From contig JAQXPK010000015.1 of the NCBI GenBank assembly GCA_029100605.1, positions 1 through 47,569 of the forward strand: DNA of 47,569 bases, written 5' to 3'. The translations under genes and the position numbers were made by a program. Within the stretch, counting starts at the first letter, position 1. Each line of letters starts with the position of its first letter. Below are positions 1 through 6,484 of the stretch, in pieces. Origin of the DNA: Bacillota bacterium. Its GTDB lineage: Bacteria > Bacillota > Clostridia > Oscillospirales > Oscillospiraceae. The notes under the pieces are model-generated. The model was not told the DNA's origin. It saw only the letters and a program-made list of their open reading frames with translations, and made no database searches.

Positions 1-96
1 TGCCCGGAACTTTTTGGGCAGTACCGCCCCTCTTCAGTCAAAAATCAAGGATTTTTGCCAGCGGACATTATGGTATGATTGCCCCCGGCAATCATA
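1..96. repeat. Cluster of three short perfect hairpins
   Basis: Three unrelated inverted repeats follow each other: TGCCC/GGGCA (1-20), AAAAATC/GATTTTT (40-56, loop AAG) and TATGATTGCC/GGCAATCATA (74-96, loop CCC). None has a terminator T-tract and no gene ends just upstream inside the window. The stretch resembles the larger hairpin cluster at 33899-34038 in style, not in sequence. Whether it belongs to an element extending left of the window cannot be seen. Confidence 0.55.
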
Positions 97-109
97 ATAT
101 TTCTGATTC

Positions 110-199
110 GCTGCGCGGAGCACCACCCCAGAGGGGAAGCCTTGGGCGCTGCGCGCCAAACTGCAATTTATCCTAGCAGCTGAGTAAACCGATAAGCAC
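110..199. repeat. Degenerate fragments of dispersed repeats
   Basis: Positions 151-199, read on the minus strand from GTGC at 199, align with the end of the 143-bp element at 41443-41585. Both start GTGCTTA-CGG and later share TAAAT-GCAGTTTG-CGCG. Positions 110-175 also resemble 28060-28120 (AGGGGAAGCCTT, then CGCG, then AAACTGCAATT). This looks like the decayed remains of mobile or palindromic repeats. No matching far end or target duplication is visible. Confidence 0.5.
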
Positions 200-436
200 A
201 TAAACAAACATACCTGAATGAAGAACCAATGGCGTAACGACTTATATACCAGGTTCGTCACGCATTGCCCGCGGGGGCGTCCCCGCACAGCGCCGCCCTG
301 GGGGAGAGCCGGGGCGGCGCTTTGGCGGACTGTCGCGTTTGCGGGGAGAAACTCCGCCACTTCTCAGAGTATGGGTCGGGAAAAGAAAAAGCAAGGAAAC
401 CGTGTCGGGGACTGTGAGAAAATTTTCTTGTAGCAG
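200..436. other. Gene-free stretch with GC-rich hairpins
   Basis: No convincing gene is seen. GCGGGG/CCCCGC (271-286) and GCGCCGCC/GGCGGCGC (290-320) form two adjacent GC-rich hairpins. The second is followed only by TTT, so a rho-independent terminator for a gene left of the window is possible but weak. The short ORFs here have no family likeness and no good ribosome site. Confidence 0.4.
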
Positions 437-447
437 TTGACAAAGCG

Positions 448-456
448 TGATATAAT
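448..456 (+). promoter_or_regulatory. Extended -10 promoter of the CobW operon
   Basis: TGATATAAT is a perfect extended -10 element 34 bases before the ATG at 491. A consensus TTGACA lies at 437-442 but only 8 bases upstream, too close to be its -35. At the proper 17-base distance the hexamer is TTGTAG (428-433), a poor match. The extended -10 probably carries this promoter. No Zur-type palindrome was recognised. Confidence 0.6.
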
Positions 457-490
457 ACTCGTTAGAGATTTTTTACGGAAGGTGTAAATC

Positions 491-1639
491 ATGACAAAAA
501 TTGATATTTTCTCCGGCTTTCTCGGCGCGGGCAAAACGACCCTGATCAAGAAAATGATCGCCGAAAGCTACAAGGGACAGAAGCTGGTGCTCATTGAAAA
601 CGAGTTCGGCGAAATCGGCATTGACGGCGGCTTTTTGCAGGATTCCGGCATCAACATCACCGAGATGAATTCCGGCTGCATCTGTTGCTCCCTGGTGGGC
701 GACTTCGGCAAGGCTCTGAAGAAGGTCATTGCCGAATACCATCCCGACCGTATCCTCATTGAGCCCTCCGGCGTGGGCAAGCTGTCCGATGTGATTGCCG
801 CCGTGAGTAAGGTGACCAATGAGGAAGTCACTCTGGGCTACACCGTGGCTGTCGCCGACGCGGGCAAGGTCAAGGTGTATATGAAGAACTTCGGCGAGTT
901 CTACAATAACCAGATCGAGACTGCCTCCACCATCATCCTGTCCCGCACCGATTCTATCCCCCAGGCCAAGCTGGACACTGCCGTCGCCATGCTTCGGGAG
1001 CACAACCAGGTTGCCACCATCGTCACCACGCCCTGGAGTGAGCTGACCGGCGAGCAGCTGATTGCGGCTCTGGAGGGCAAGGCCTCCATCGCGGCGGAAC
1101 TGGCGAAGCTGGAAATGGAGCGGCTGGAAGAAGAGGACGAGGAAGAGGAGCACCATCATCACCATGAGGATGATGACGATGACCACGACCATCGCTGCTG
1201 CCATCACCATCACGAGGATGATGACGAAGACCACGACCATCACTGCTGCCATCACCATCACGACGAGGATGATGAGGAAGAGCATGAGCACCATTGCTGC
1301 CATCACCATCACGACGAGGATGATGAGGAAGAGCATGAGCACCATCACCACCATCACCATCACGCCGACGAGGTCTTTACCTCCTGGGGCGTGGAAACCG
1401 CCAAGAAGTTTGACAAGGCGGCAGTGGAGGCGGCTCTGCGGGAACTGGACACCGGTAAGTACGGTTCGATTTTGAGAGCCAAGGGCATCCTGCCCGCCGT
1501 GGACGGCACCTGGATTCACTTTGACTACGTCCCCGAGGAATACAATGTCCGCACCGGCAGCGCCGACGTGACCGGCAAGCTCTGCGTCATCGGCTCCAAG
1601 CTGGACGAAACCGGTGTCGCCGCCCTGTTCGGGGTGTAA
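491..1639 (+). CDS. CobW/G3E-family GTPase with metal-binding repeat
   Basis: This 382-residue P-loop GTPase belongs to the CobW/YjiA/ZNG1 group, which includes proteins that deliver zinc or other metals to client enzymes. The Walker A motif GFLGAGKTT is near residue 8, and the family CxCC motif appears as GCICC near residue 61. A CobW C-terminal domain follows residue 300. Between them (about 217-297) lies a stretch almost entirely of His, Asp, Glu and Cys, with CCHHHH repeated three times; it looks like a metal store or sensor. GGAAGGTG precedes the ATG. The next gene starts 3 bases after the stop and is also a P-loop protein of this superfamily, so the two probably work together. Zinc is the likeliest metal by family, but the metal and client are inferred. 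Confidence 0.9.
   Translation: MTKIDIFSGFLGAGKTTLIKKMIAESYKGQKLVLIENEFGEIGIDGGFLQDSGINITEMNSGCICCSLVGDFGKALKKVIAEYHPDRILIEPSGVGKLSDVIAAVSKVTNEEVTLGYTVAVADAGKVKVYMKNFGEFYNNQIETASTIILSRTDSIPQAKLDTAVAMLREHNQVATIVTTPWSELTGEQLIAALEGKASIAAELAKLEMERLEEEDEEEEHHHHHEDDDDDHDHRCCHHHHEDDDEDHDHHCCHHHHDEDDEEEHEHHCCHHHHDEDDEEEHEHHHHHHHHADEVFTSWGVETAKKFDKAAVEAALRELDTGKYGSILRAKGILPAVDGTWIHFDYVPEEYNVRTGSADVTGKLCVIGSKLDETGVAALFGV
1196..1345 (+). repeat. In-gene tandem repeat encoding CCHHHH blocks
   Basis: Three units begin TGCTGCCATCACCATCAC at about 1196, 1244 and 1295 (spacings 48 and 51 bases) and encode Cys-Cys-His4 followed by acidic residues and mixed His/Glu. Units two and three are nearly identical in DNA. 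This suggests recent duplication and possible copy-number variation between strains. All units are in frame. Confidence 0.85.
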
Positions 1640-1642
1640 GCC

Positions 1643-2587
1643 ATGGTGCAGATTCCCGTTTACGCCTTTACCGGCTTCCTGGATTCCGGAAAGACGAAGT
1701 TCATTCAGGAGACATTGGAGGACGAACGCTTCAACGCCGGCGAGCGGACGCTGCTGCTGGTGTTTGAGGAAGGGGAGGAGGAGTATGACTTTTCCACCTA
1801 TCCTTACAAGAACGTCTATCTGGAGGTTCTCGACCAGCAGACCGTCACCACCAAAAGCATGCAGGAGCTGGCGAAAAAGTACCGTGCTCAGCGGGTAGTA
1901 GCGGAGCTGAACGGTATGCAGCAGGTGGGCGACCTGTATATGCGCTTCCCGGAAAACTGGGTGGTTGCCCAGGAGGTCATGTTCGCCGACGCCACCACCA
2001 TTATGACCTACAACGCCAATATGCGCAATCTGGTGATGGACAAGCTGGTGGGCGCCCAGATGGTGGTGTTCAACCGGATGGAGAAGGGCGCAGATGTCAT
2101 GCCCTTCCACAGGCTGGCACGGGCCGCCAACCGCCGCATTGACATCCTGTACGAGTACACGGACGGTTCTTCCACCTACGATGACATTGAGGATCCGCTG
2201 CCTTTTGACGTTAACGCTCCGGTGATTCAGGTCAAGGACGAGGACTACGCCCTGTTTTACCGGGACGTGACCGAGGAGCCTCAGAAGTACGACGGCAAGA
2301 CCGTCAGCTTCAAGGGGCAGGTGGCTATGCTTCGCCGGGATCGGAACGGTATGTTCGCCCCCGGTCGGTTCGTCATGACCTGCTGCGTGGAGGACATTCA
2401 GTTCTGCGGCATCCCCTGCCGGTACGACAAGGCTGGAACCCTGGAACCCCGTTCCTGGGTCATGGTCACGGCGAAAATCACGGCGGAAAAGCACCCGCTG
2501 TACAAGGGAGAAGTCGGCCCCGTGCTGACGGCGCTGGAGGTTTCCCAAAACGCCCAGCCCGCCGACCCGGACGTGGCAACGTTTTAA
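1643..2587 (+). CDS. P-loop GTPase fused to a YcgQ/DUF1980-like domain
   Basis: This 314-residue protein starts with a CobW-like P-loop (GFLDSGKTKF, residue 9 on), but it lacks the CxCC metal motif of its neighbour and has FNRM where NKxD would be expected. The GTPase half may therefore be divergent. The C-terminal part (about 215-305) contains FKGQV, GRFVMTCC and a WVMVTAKI-type strand. This pattern fits the DUF1980/TIGR03943 domain of YcgQ proteins, which act with YcgR permeases and are often under zinc control. It lies 3 bases after the first GTPase and must be co-transcribed. No YcgR-type permease is present here. The fusion assignment rests on motif recognition; metal handling is inferred. 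Confidence 0.7.
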   Translation: MVQIPVYAFTGFLDSGKTKFIQETLEDERFNAGERTLLLVFEEGEEEYDFSTYPYKNVYLEVLDQQTVTTKSMQELAKKYRAQRVVAELNGMQQVGDLYMRFPENWVVAQEVMFADATTIMTYNANMRNLVMDKLVGAQMVVFNRMEKGADVMPFHRLARAANRRIDILYEYTDGSSTYDDIEDPLPFDVNAPVIQVKDEDYALFYRDVTEEPQKYDGKTVSFKGQVAMLRRDRNGMFAPGRFVMTCCVEDIQFCGIPCRYDKAGTLEPRSWVMVTAKITAEKHPLYKGEVGPVLTALEVSQNAQPADPDVATF

Positions 2588-2620
2588 CCAATTGTCAATT
2601 CATATTAAGGGGGGCTGCCT

Positions 2621-3886
2621 ATGTATCAGCCGCTGGCCGATCTTCTGCGGCCCACTACATTGGACGAGGTCTACGGACAGGAGCATATTCTGGGAAAGGG
2701 CGCGGTGCTGCGCCGCCTGATTGATTCCGGGAACATTCCGAACATGGTGTTCTACGGCCCCAGCGGCACGGGAAAAACCACCGTGGCGAACATCATCGCG
2801 AAGCAGACCAACCGCACCCTCTATAAGCTCAACGCCACTACCGCCTCCACGGCGGACATCAAAGAAATCGTTGCACAGCTGGACACCTTTATGGCACCAA
2901 ACGGGGTGCTGCTGTATTTGGACGAGATTCAGTCCTTCAACAAAAAACAGCAGCAGTCCCTGCTGGAGCACATCGAAAACGGGAAGATCACCCTGATCGC
3001 TTCCACCACGGAGAACCCCTATTTCTATGTGTTCAACGCGATTTTAAGCCGCTCCACGGTGTTTGAATTCAAGCAGATTTCCGCCTCCGCCGCCCTACAG
3101 GCGGTGCGCCGGGCGGTGGCCTTCATGGAGCAGCGCACGGCCCTCACCGCCGTCCCGGAGGATGGGGCGCTGGAATATATCGCGTCCAGCTGCGGCGGCG
3201 ATCTGCGCAAGGCCATGAACGCGGTGGAGGTGCTGTTCTCCGCCGGGATCCCGGAAAACGGGAAGTTGCCGCTGACCCTGGCGGACGCGAAGGAGGTCAC
3301 GCAGAAAAGCGCCCTCCGAGCCGACCGGGACGGGGACAACCACTATGATCTGCTCTCCGCCCTGCAAAAGTCCATCCGCGGTTCCGACCCGGACGCGGCG
3401 GTTCACTATCTGGCGCGACTGCTGGAAGCAGGGCAGCTGCCCTCGGCCTGCCGCCGGCTGATGGTGATCGCGGCGGAGGACGTTGGGCTGGCCTACCCCC
3501 AGATCCTTCCCATTGTCAACGCCTGTGTGGATATGGCTCTTAAGCTGGGAATGCCGGAGGCCAGAATTCCTCTGGCGGACGCCGCCGTGCTGATGGCGAC
3601 CTCCCCCAAATCCAACTCCGGCTATTGCGCCATCAATTCCGCTCTGGACGACGTGCAGAAGGGTAAGACCGGAGGCTTCCCCCGGCATCTGCAAAACGTC
3701 CATGCGGACACCTACACCATGGAGCGGGAGCAGGGGTATCTGTATCCCCACGACTATCCCAACCACTGGGTGAAGCAGCAATACCTGCCGGACGAGCTTG
3801 TGGGCACACGCTACTATGAATACGGCTCGAATAAGATGGAACAGGCGGCAAAGCAGTATTGGGAAGCCGTCAAGAAGGAGGGGTAA
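2621..3886 (+). CDS. rarA: Replication-associated recombination ATPase RarA
   Basis: This 421-residue AAA+ ATPase of the RarA/MgsA/WRNIP1 family acts at stalled replication forks. Walker A is GPSGTGKTT (about residue 46) and Walker B is LYLDEIQSFNKKQQQ (about 97-111). ASTTENP follows as sensor 1, and the C-terminal tetramerisation part ends with the family-typical HDYPNHWVKQQYLP. Length matches the family. AAGGGGGGC lies before the ATG. It follows the GTPase pair by 33 bases with no terminator between, so it may share their transcript. The DUF951 gene follows immediately. Confidence 0.95.
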   Translation: MYQPLADLLRPTTLDEVYGQEHILGKGAVLRRLIDSGNIPNMVFYGPSGTGKTTVANIIAKQTNRTLYKLNATTASTADIKEIVAQLDTFMAPNGVLLYLDEIQSFNKKQQQSLLEHIENGKITLIASTTENPYFYVFNAILSRSTVFEFKQISASAALQAVRRAVAFMEQRTALTAVPEDGALEYIASSCGGDLRKAMNAVEVLFSAGIPENGKLPLTLADAKEVTQKSALRADRDGDNHYDLLSALQKSIRGSDPDAAVHYLARLLEAGQLPSACRRLMVIAAEDVGLAYPQILPIVNACVDMALKLGMPEARIPLADAAVLMATSPKSNSGYCAINSALDDVQKGKTGGFPRHLQNVHADTYTMEREQGYLYPHDYPNHWVKQQYLPDELVGTRYYEYGSNKMEQAAKQYWEAVKKEG

Positions 3887-3888
3887 TT

Positions 3889-4083
3889 CTGGACATTCGC
3901 GTAGGCGACATCCTGGTGATGAAAAAGCCCCATCCCTGCGGGGAGAAACGCTGGCTGGTTCTGCGAACCGGCGCGGACTTCCGTCTGCGTTGCCTGGGCT
4001 GCGGTCATGAACTGATGACCCCACGGTTCAAGGCGGAAAAAAATATCCGCTCCGTTGAGCGGAAGCAGACCTCCGACAGCTGA
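3889..4083 (+). CDS. DUF951 family protein with a CTG start
   Basis: This small protein of about 64 residues matches the DUF951 family of Firmicutes (function unknown). It shows DIRVGDIL, then MKKPHPCGEKRW, then CLGCGHELM, with three cysteines that could bind metal. Family members begin M-DIRVGD. The codon in that place is CTG at 3889, and AGGAGG (3876-3881) sits exactly 7 bases before it. The only in-frame ATG (3859) lies inside rarA, would add 10 residues that do not look like the family, and has no ribosome site. CTG is therefore the best start. The stop codon lies inside the following terminator hairpin. Confidence 0.8.
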   Translation: MDIRVGDILVMKKPHPCGEKRWLVLRTGADFRLRCLGCGHELMTPRFKAEKNIRSVERKQTSDS

Positions 4084-4097
4084 TGCCGGAGGTTTTT
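4069..4097 (+). terminator. Terminator after rarA-DUF951
   Basis: ACCTCCG pairs with CGGAGGT and is followed by TTTT. The hairpin overlaps the last codons and stop of the DUF951 gene, and it separates that operon from spoIIGA. Confidence 0.7.
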
Positions 4098-4232
4098 CGT
4101 TTCCTGCCGATGATGGAGCCGAAAACGGGGTGGGGCAGGGGGAACTTGCGGCTGCACCCGGGCGGGGATGCGACCGTCTTCTTTTCCTGGACGCGCTATA
4201 CTGGTGCCATACCGATTGGGGGAGGCGACGGT

Positions 4233-5006
4233 GTGAGGGTTTACCTGGATCTGGTGGTCATTCTCAACTTTTTGGTGGACTTTCTGCTGCTTTTGGGGAC
4301 AAACCGGCTCTCCGGATTCCCGCTGGCGGCAAGGCGGTGCGCCGCAGGGGCGGCGATGGGAGCGATCTACAGCGGGGCGTGCATGGTTCCCGGGCTGCGG
4401 TTTCTGGGGGGAATCCTCTGGCGGACGGTCAGTCTCGCCGGGATGGCGGTCATCGCCTTCGGCTGGGGGAAAAGCGCCTGGAAGCGGGGCGGCGTGTTTT
4501 TGATCCTCAGCATGGCTCTGGGCGGCGTGGCTGTGAGCGTGGGAAAAGGGAATTTCCTGACGCTGGTGCTGGCGGCGGCGGGTGTGTGGGTGCTATGCCG
4601 GGTGGCCTTTGGGGGGCAGGTGGGGGGACGGGAGTATGTGCCCGTGGAGCTGACCCTTGGCGGAAAGACTGTCAGCATTATCGCTTTGCGGGATTCCGGG
4701 AACACCCTGCGCGACCCCATCACCGGTGAGCAGGTGCTGGTCATTTCTGGCGACGTGGCGCAAAAGCTCACGGGTCTGACCCAGGCCCAGCTCCGCTCGC
4801 CGCTGGACACACTGATGCGCCGCCCGGTTCCGGGACTCCGGCTGATTCCTTACCGGACGGTGGGGCAGGCGGGAGATATGCTGCTGGCAATGCGGTTTGA
4901 CAAGGTGAAAATCGGCTCGAAGGAGCGCAGCGCCATCGTGGCCTTCGCTCCGGAGGGTCTTGGCAGGCAGGAAGGGTACCAGGCGCTGACAGGAGGGGTC
5001 ATATGA
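4233..5006 (+). CDS. spoIIGA: Sporulation sigma-E processing peptidase SpoIIGA
   Basis: This 257-residue protein has a hydrophobic N-terminal half with about five membrane segments (residues 1-125), then a soluble aspartic-protease-like half. The catalytic motif is DSGN (in [11 protein letters not shown], about residue 158). In sporulating Firmicutes SpoIIGA sits in the septal membrane and removes the pro-sequence of sigma-E when signalled by SpoIIR. The frame is open from 4083, but GTG at 4233 is chosen: GGGGGAGG (4218-4225) is well placed and [11 protein letters not shown] is the usual family start. The stop overlaps the sigE ATG by four bases. TATACT at 4197-4202 could be its -10; no clear Spo0A box was found. 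Confidence 0.93.
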   Translation: MRVYLDLVVILNFLVDFLLLLGTNRLSGFPLAARRCAAGAAMGAIYSGACMVPGLRFLGGILWRTVSLAGMAVIAFGWGKSAWKRGGVFLILSMALGGVAVSVGKGNFLTLVLAAAGVWVLCRVAFGGQVGGREYVPVELTLGGKTVSIIALRDSGNTLRDPITGEQVLVISGDVAQKLTGLTQAQLRSPLDTLMRRPVPGLRLIPYRTVGQAGDMLLAMRFDKVKIGSKERSAIVAFAPEGLGRQEGYQALTGGVI

Positions 5007-5707
5007 AGCTGTTGGAACTTTTACGCAAGCTGGGGCTCATCAAAGAAAACGACGTTTTCTACATCGGCGGAAGCGACGTGCTGCCCCCGCCCCTGAAGGG
5101 AGAGGAGGAGCGGCAGACGCTGGAAGCGCTGGAACGGGGGGACGAGGATGCCAAGCAGCGTTTGGTGGAGCACAACCTCCGGCTGGTGGTTTACATTGCC
5201 CGACGGTTTGAGAACACCGGGGTGAATCTGGAGGACTTGATCTCGATCGGCACCATCGGCCTCATCAAGGCCATCAGCACCTATAAGCTGGATAAGAAGA
5301 TCAAGCTGGCGACCTACGCCTCCCGGTGCATTGAGAACGAAATCCTCATGTACATCCGCAAAACCGCCAATCAGAAGGCGGAAATCTCCCTGGACGAACC
5401 CATCAACATGGACTGCGACGGCAACGAGCTGCTGTTGTCCGACATTCTCGGCACGGACGAGGACATGATCCTGCGCCCCATGGAGGAGGACGTGGACATC
5501 TGCGTGCTGCGCCAGGCGCTGCGGGAGCTGCCCGACCGGGAGCGGGAGATTGTGCTCATGCGCTTCGGCCTGGAGGGGCGCAAGGAGCTGACCCAAAAGG
5601 AGGTCGCCCAGAAAATGGGGATTTCCCAATCCTACATTTCCCGGTTGGAAAAACGGATTATGCTCCGACTGAAAAAAGAATTTCTCCGCCAGACAAGCTG
5701 CGCTTGA
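5003..5707 (+). CDS. sigE: RNA polymerase sigma-E, early mother-cell sporulation factor
   Basis: This 234-residue sigma-70 family factor is made as an inactive pro-protein. Its N-terminus, ending [13 protein letters not shown], is the pro-region and cleavage area. Region 2 follows ([11 protein letters not shown], then [11 protein letters not shown] and [14 protein letters not shown]), and region 4 carries the helix-turn-helix [20 protein letters not shown] near the C-terminus. The ATGA overlap with spoIIGA gives translational coupling of protease and substrate, as in Bacillus. In Bacillus sigG comes next; here rex does. The assignment to sigma-E rather than sigma-K rests on the pro-sequence and the spoIIGA neighbour. 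Confidence 0.95.
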   Translation: MKLLELLRKLGLIKENDVFYIGGSDVLPPPLKGEEERQTLEALERGDEDAKQRLVEHNLRLVVYIARRFENTGVNLEDLISIGTIGLIKAISTYKLDKKIKLATYASRCIENEILMYIRKTANQKAEISLDEPINMDCDGNELLLSDILGTDEDMILRPMEEDVDICVLRQALRELPDREREIVLMRFGLEGRKELTQKEVAQKMGISQSYISRLEKRIMLRLKKEFLRQTSCA

Positions 5708-5716
5708 TTTCGGAGA

Positions 5717-5752
5717 ATCGATATGCTATAATCGATACGAAATTATATCGAT
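5717..5752 (+). promoter_or_regulatory. rex promoter with three ATCGAT repeats
   Basis: TGCTATAAT (5724-5732) is an extended -10 element upstream of rex. ATCGAT occurs at 5717-5722, 5731-5736 and 5747-5752, each followed by A, with a related CCGATA at about 5764. The repeats bracket the -10. They do not match the known Rex operator (TTGTTAA/TTAACAA type), so any regulator is unknown. Confidence 0.5.
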
Positions 5753-5784
5753 ATGAAAGCATACCGATAGCAAACGAGGTTACT

Positions 5785-6435
5785 ATGGAAGACAAGAAGG
5801 TTTCTAAATCCGTCCTGAAACGCCTGCCGGGGTATCTGGCTTATCTGAAGAATATGCCGGAGAATGCCCCGCTCCACATTTCCGCCACAGCGCTGGCAAA
5901 CGCCCTGGGCATGGGCGAGGTGCAGGTGAGAAAGGACCTGGCTATGGTCTCCGACGGCGGCCGCCCGAAAATCGGCTACCTGCGGGAGAGCCTCATTGAT
6001 GACATTGAGCAGTTTCTGGGCTACGACAATACTACCGACGCCGTCTTGATCGGCGCGGGCAAGCTGGGGCAGGCGCTGATGGGTTACAGCGGCTTCGACG
6101 AATACGGCCTGAACATTCTGGCGGCCTTCGACGCGGATCCCAAGACGGACAAAACCGAGGAGGGCAAGCCCATCTACCATATCTCCAAGCTGGCGCACTT
6201 CTGCCGCACCCACAAGGTGCTTATGGGCATCATCACCGTTCCGGCGGAGGCGGCGCAGGAGGTAGCGGACCAGCTCATCGCGGGAGGCATCAAGGCCATC
6301 TGGAATTTTGCCCCCGCCCACCTGGACGTGCCGTCGAACATCCTGGTGCAGAACGAAAACATGGCAACGTCTCTGGCCGTGTTGTCGGTGCACCTGCAGG
6401 CCCAGATCAAGGAAGAAAAGGAAGTCAAGAAATAA
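5785..6435 (+). CDS. rex: Redox-sensing transcriptional repressor Rex
   Basis: This 216-residue protein has the usual Rex length. An N-terminal winged helix (about 1-80, with LPGYLAYLKNM and GMGEVQVRKDLAMVSDGGR) is followed by a Rossmann NAD(H)-binding domain with VLIGAGKLGQAL (about 86-97). Rex senses the NADH/NAD ratio and controls fermentation and anaerobic respiration genes. The frame is open from 5704, but ATG 5785 with GAGG 6 bases upstream matches the family start. It has its own likely promoter and ends at a bidirectional terminator shared with glnS. Confidence 0.95.
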   Translation: MEDKKVSKSVLKRLPGYLAYLKNMPENAPLHISATALANALGMGEVQVRKDLAMVSDGGRPKIGYLRESLIDDIEQFLGYDNTTDAVLIGAGKLGQALMGYSGFDEYGLNILAAFDADPKTDKTEEGKPIYHISKLAHFCRTHKVLMGIITVPAEAAQEVADQLIAGGIKAIWNFAPAHLDVPSNILVQNENMATSLAVLSVHLQAQIKEEKEVKK

Positions 6436-6442
6436 TTAACAA

Positions 6443-6474
6443 GCGCCGTACCTTTTGGTACGGCGTTTGTTTTT
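6443..6474. terminator. Bidirectional terminator between rex and glnS
   Basis: CGCCGTACC/GGTACGGCG with loop TTTT is followed by TTTGTTTTT on the plus strand. A-rich sequence on its left gives a weaker T-run for the converging glnS transcript. Confidence 0.85.
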
Positions 6475-6484
6475 GGAGTTGGGA

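Noticed and set aside
437..442. Consensus TTGACA upstream of the CobW operon.
   Set aside because: Only 8 bases separate it from TATAAT at 451 and no -10 lies 17 bases downstream of it, so it is not called as a -35.
473..2548. A 691-residue open frame on the minus strand opposite the two GTPase genes, with His/Val/Met-rich runs.
   Set aside because: It mirrors the plus-strand genes, has no family motifs or ribosome site, and its low-complexity part is the complement of the His/Asp repeat.
4083..4232. Upstream in-frame extension of spoIIGA starting ATG at 4083.
   Set aside because: It would start inside the terminator of the preceding operon and adds 50 residues with no likeness to SpoIIGA; GTG 4233 has the ribosome site.
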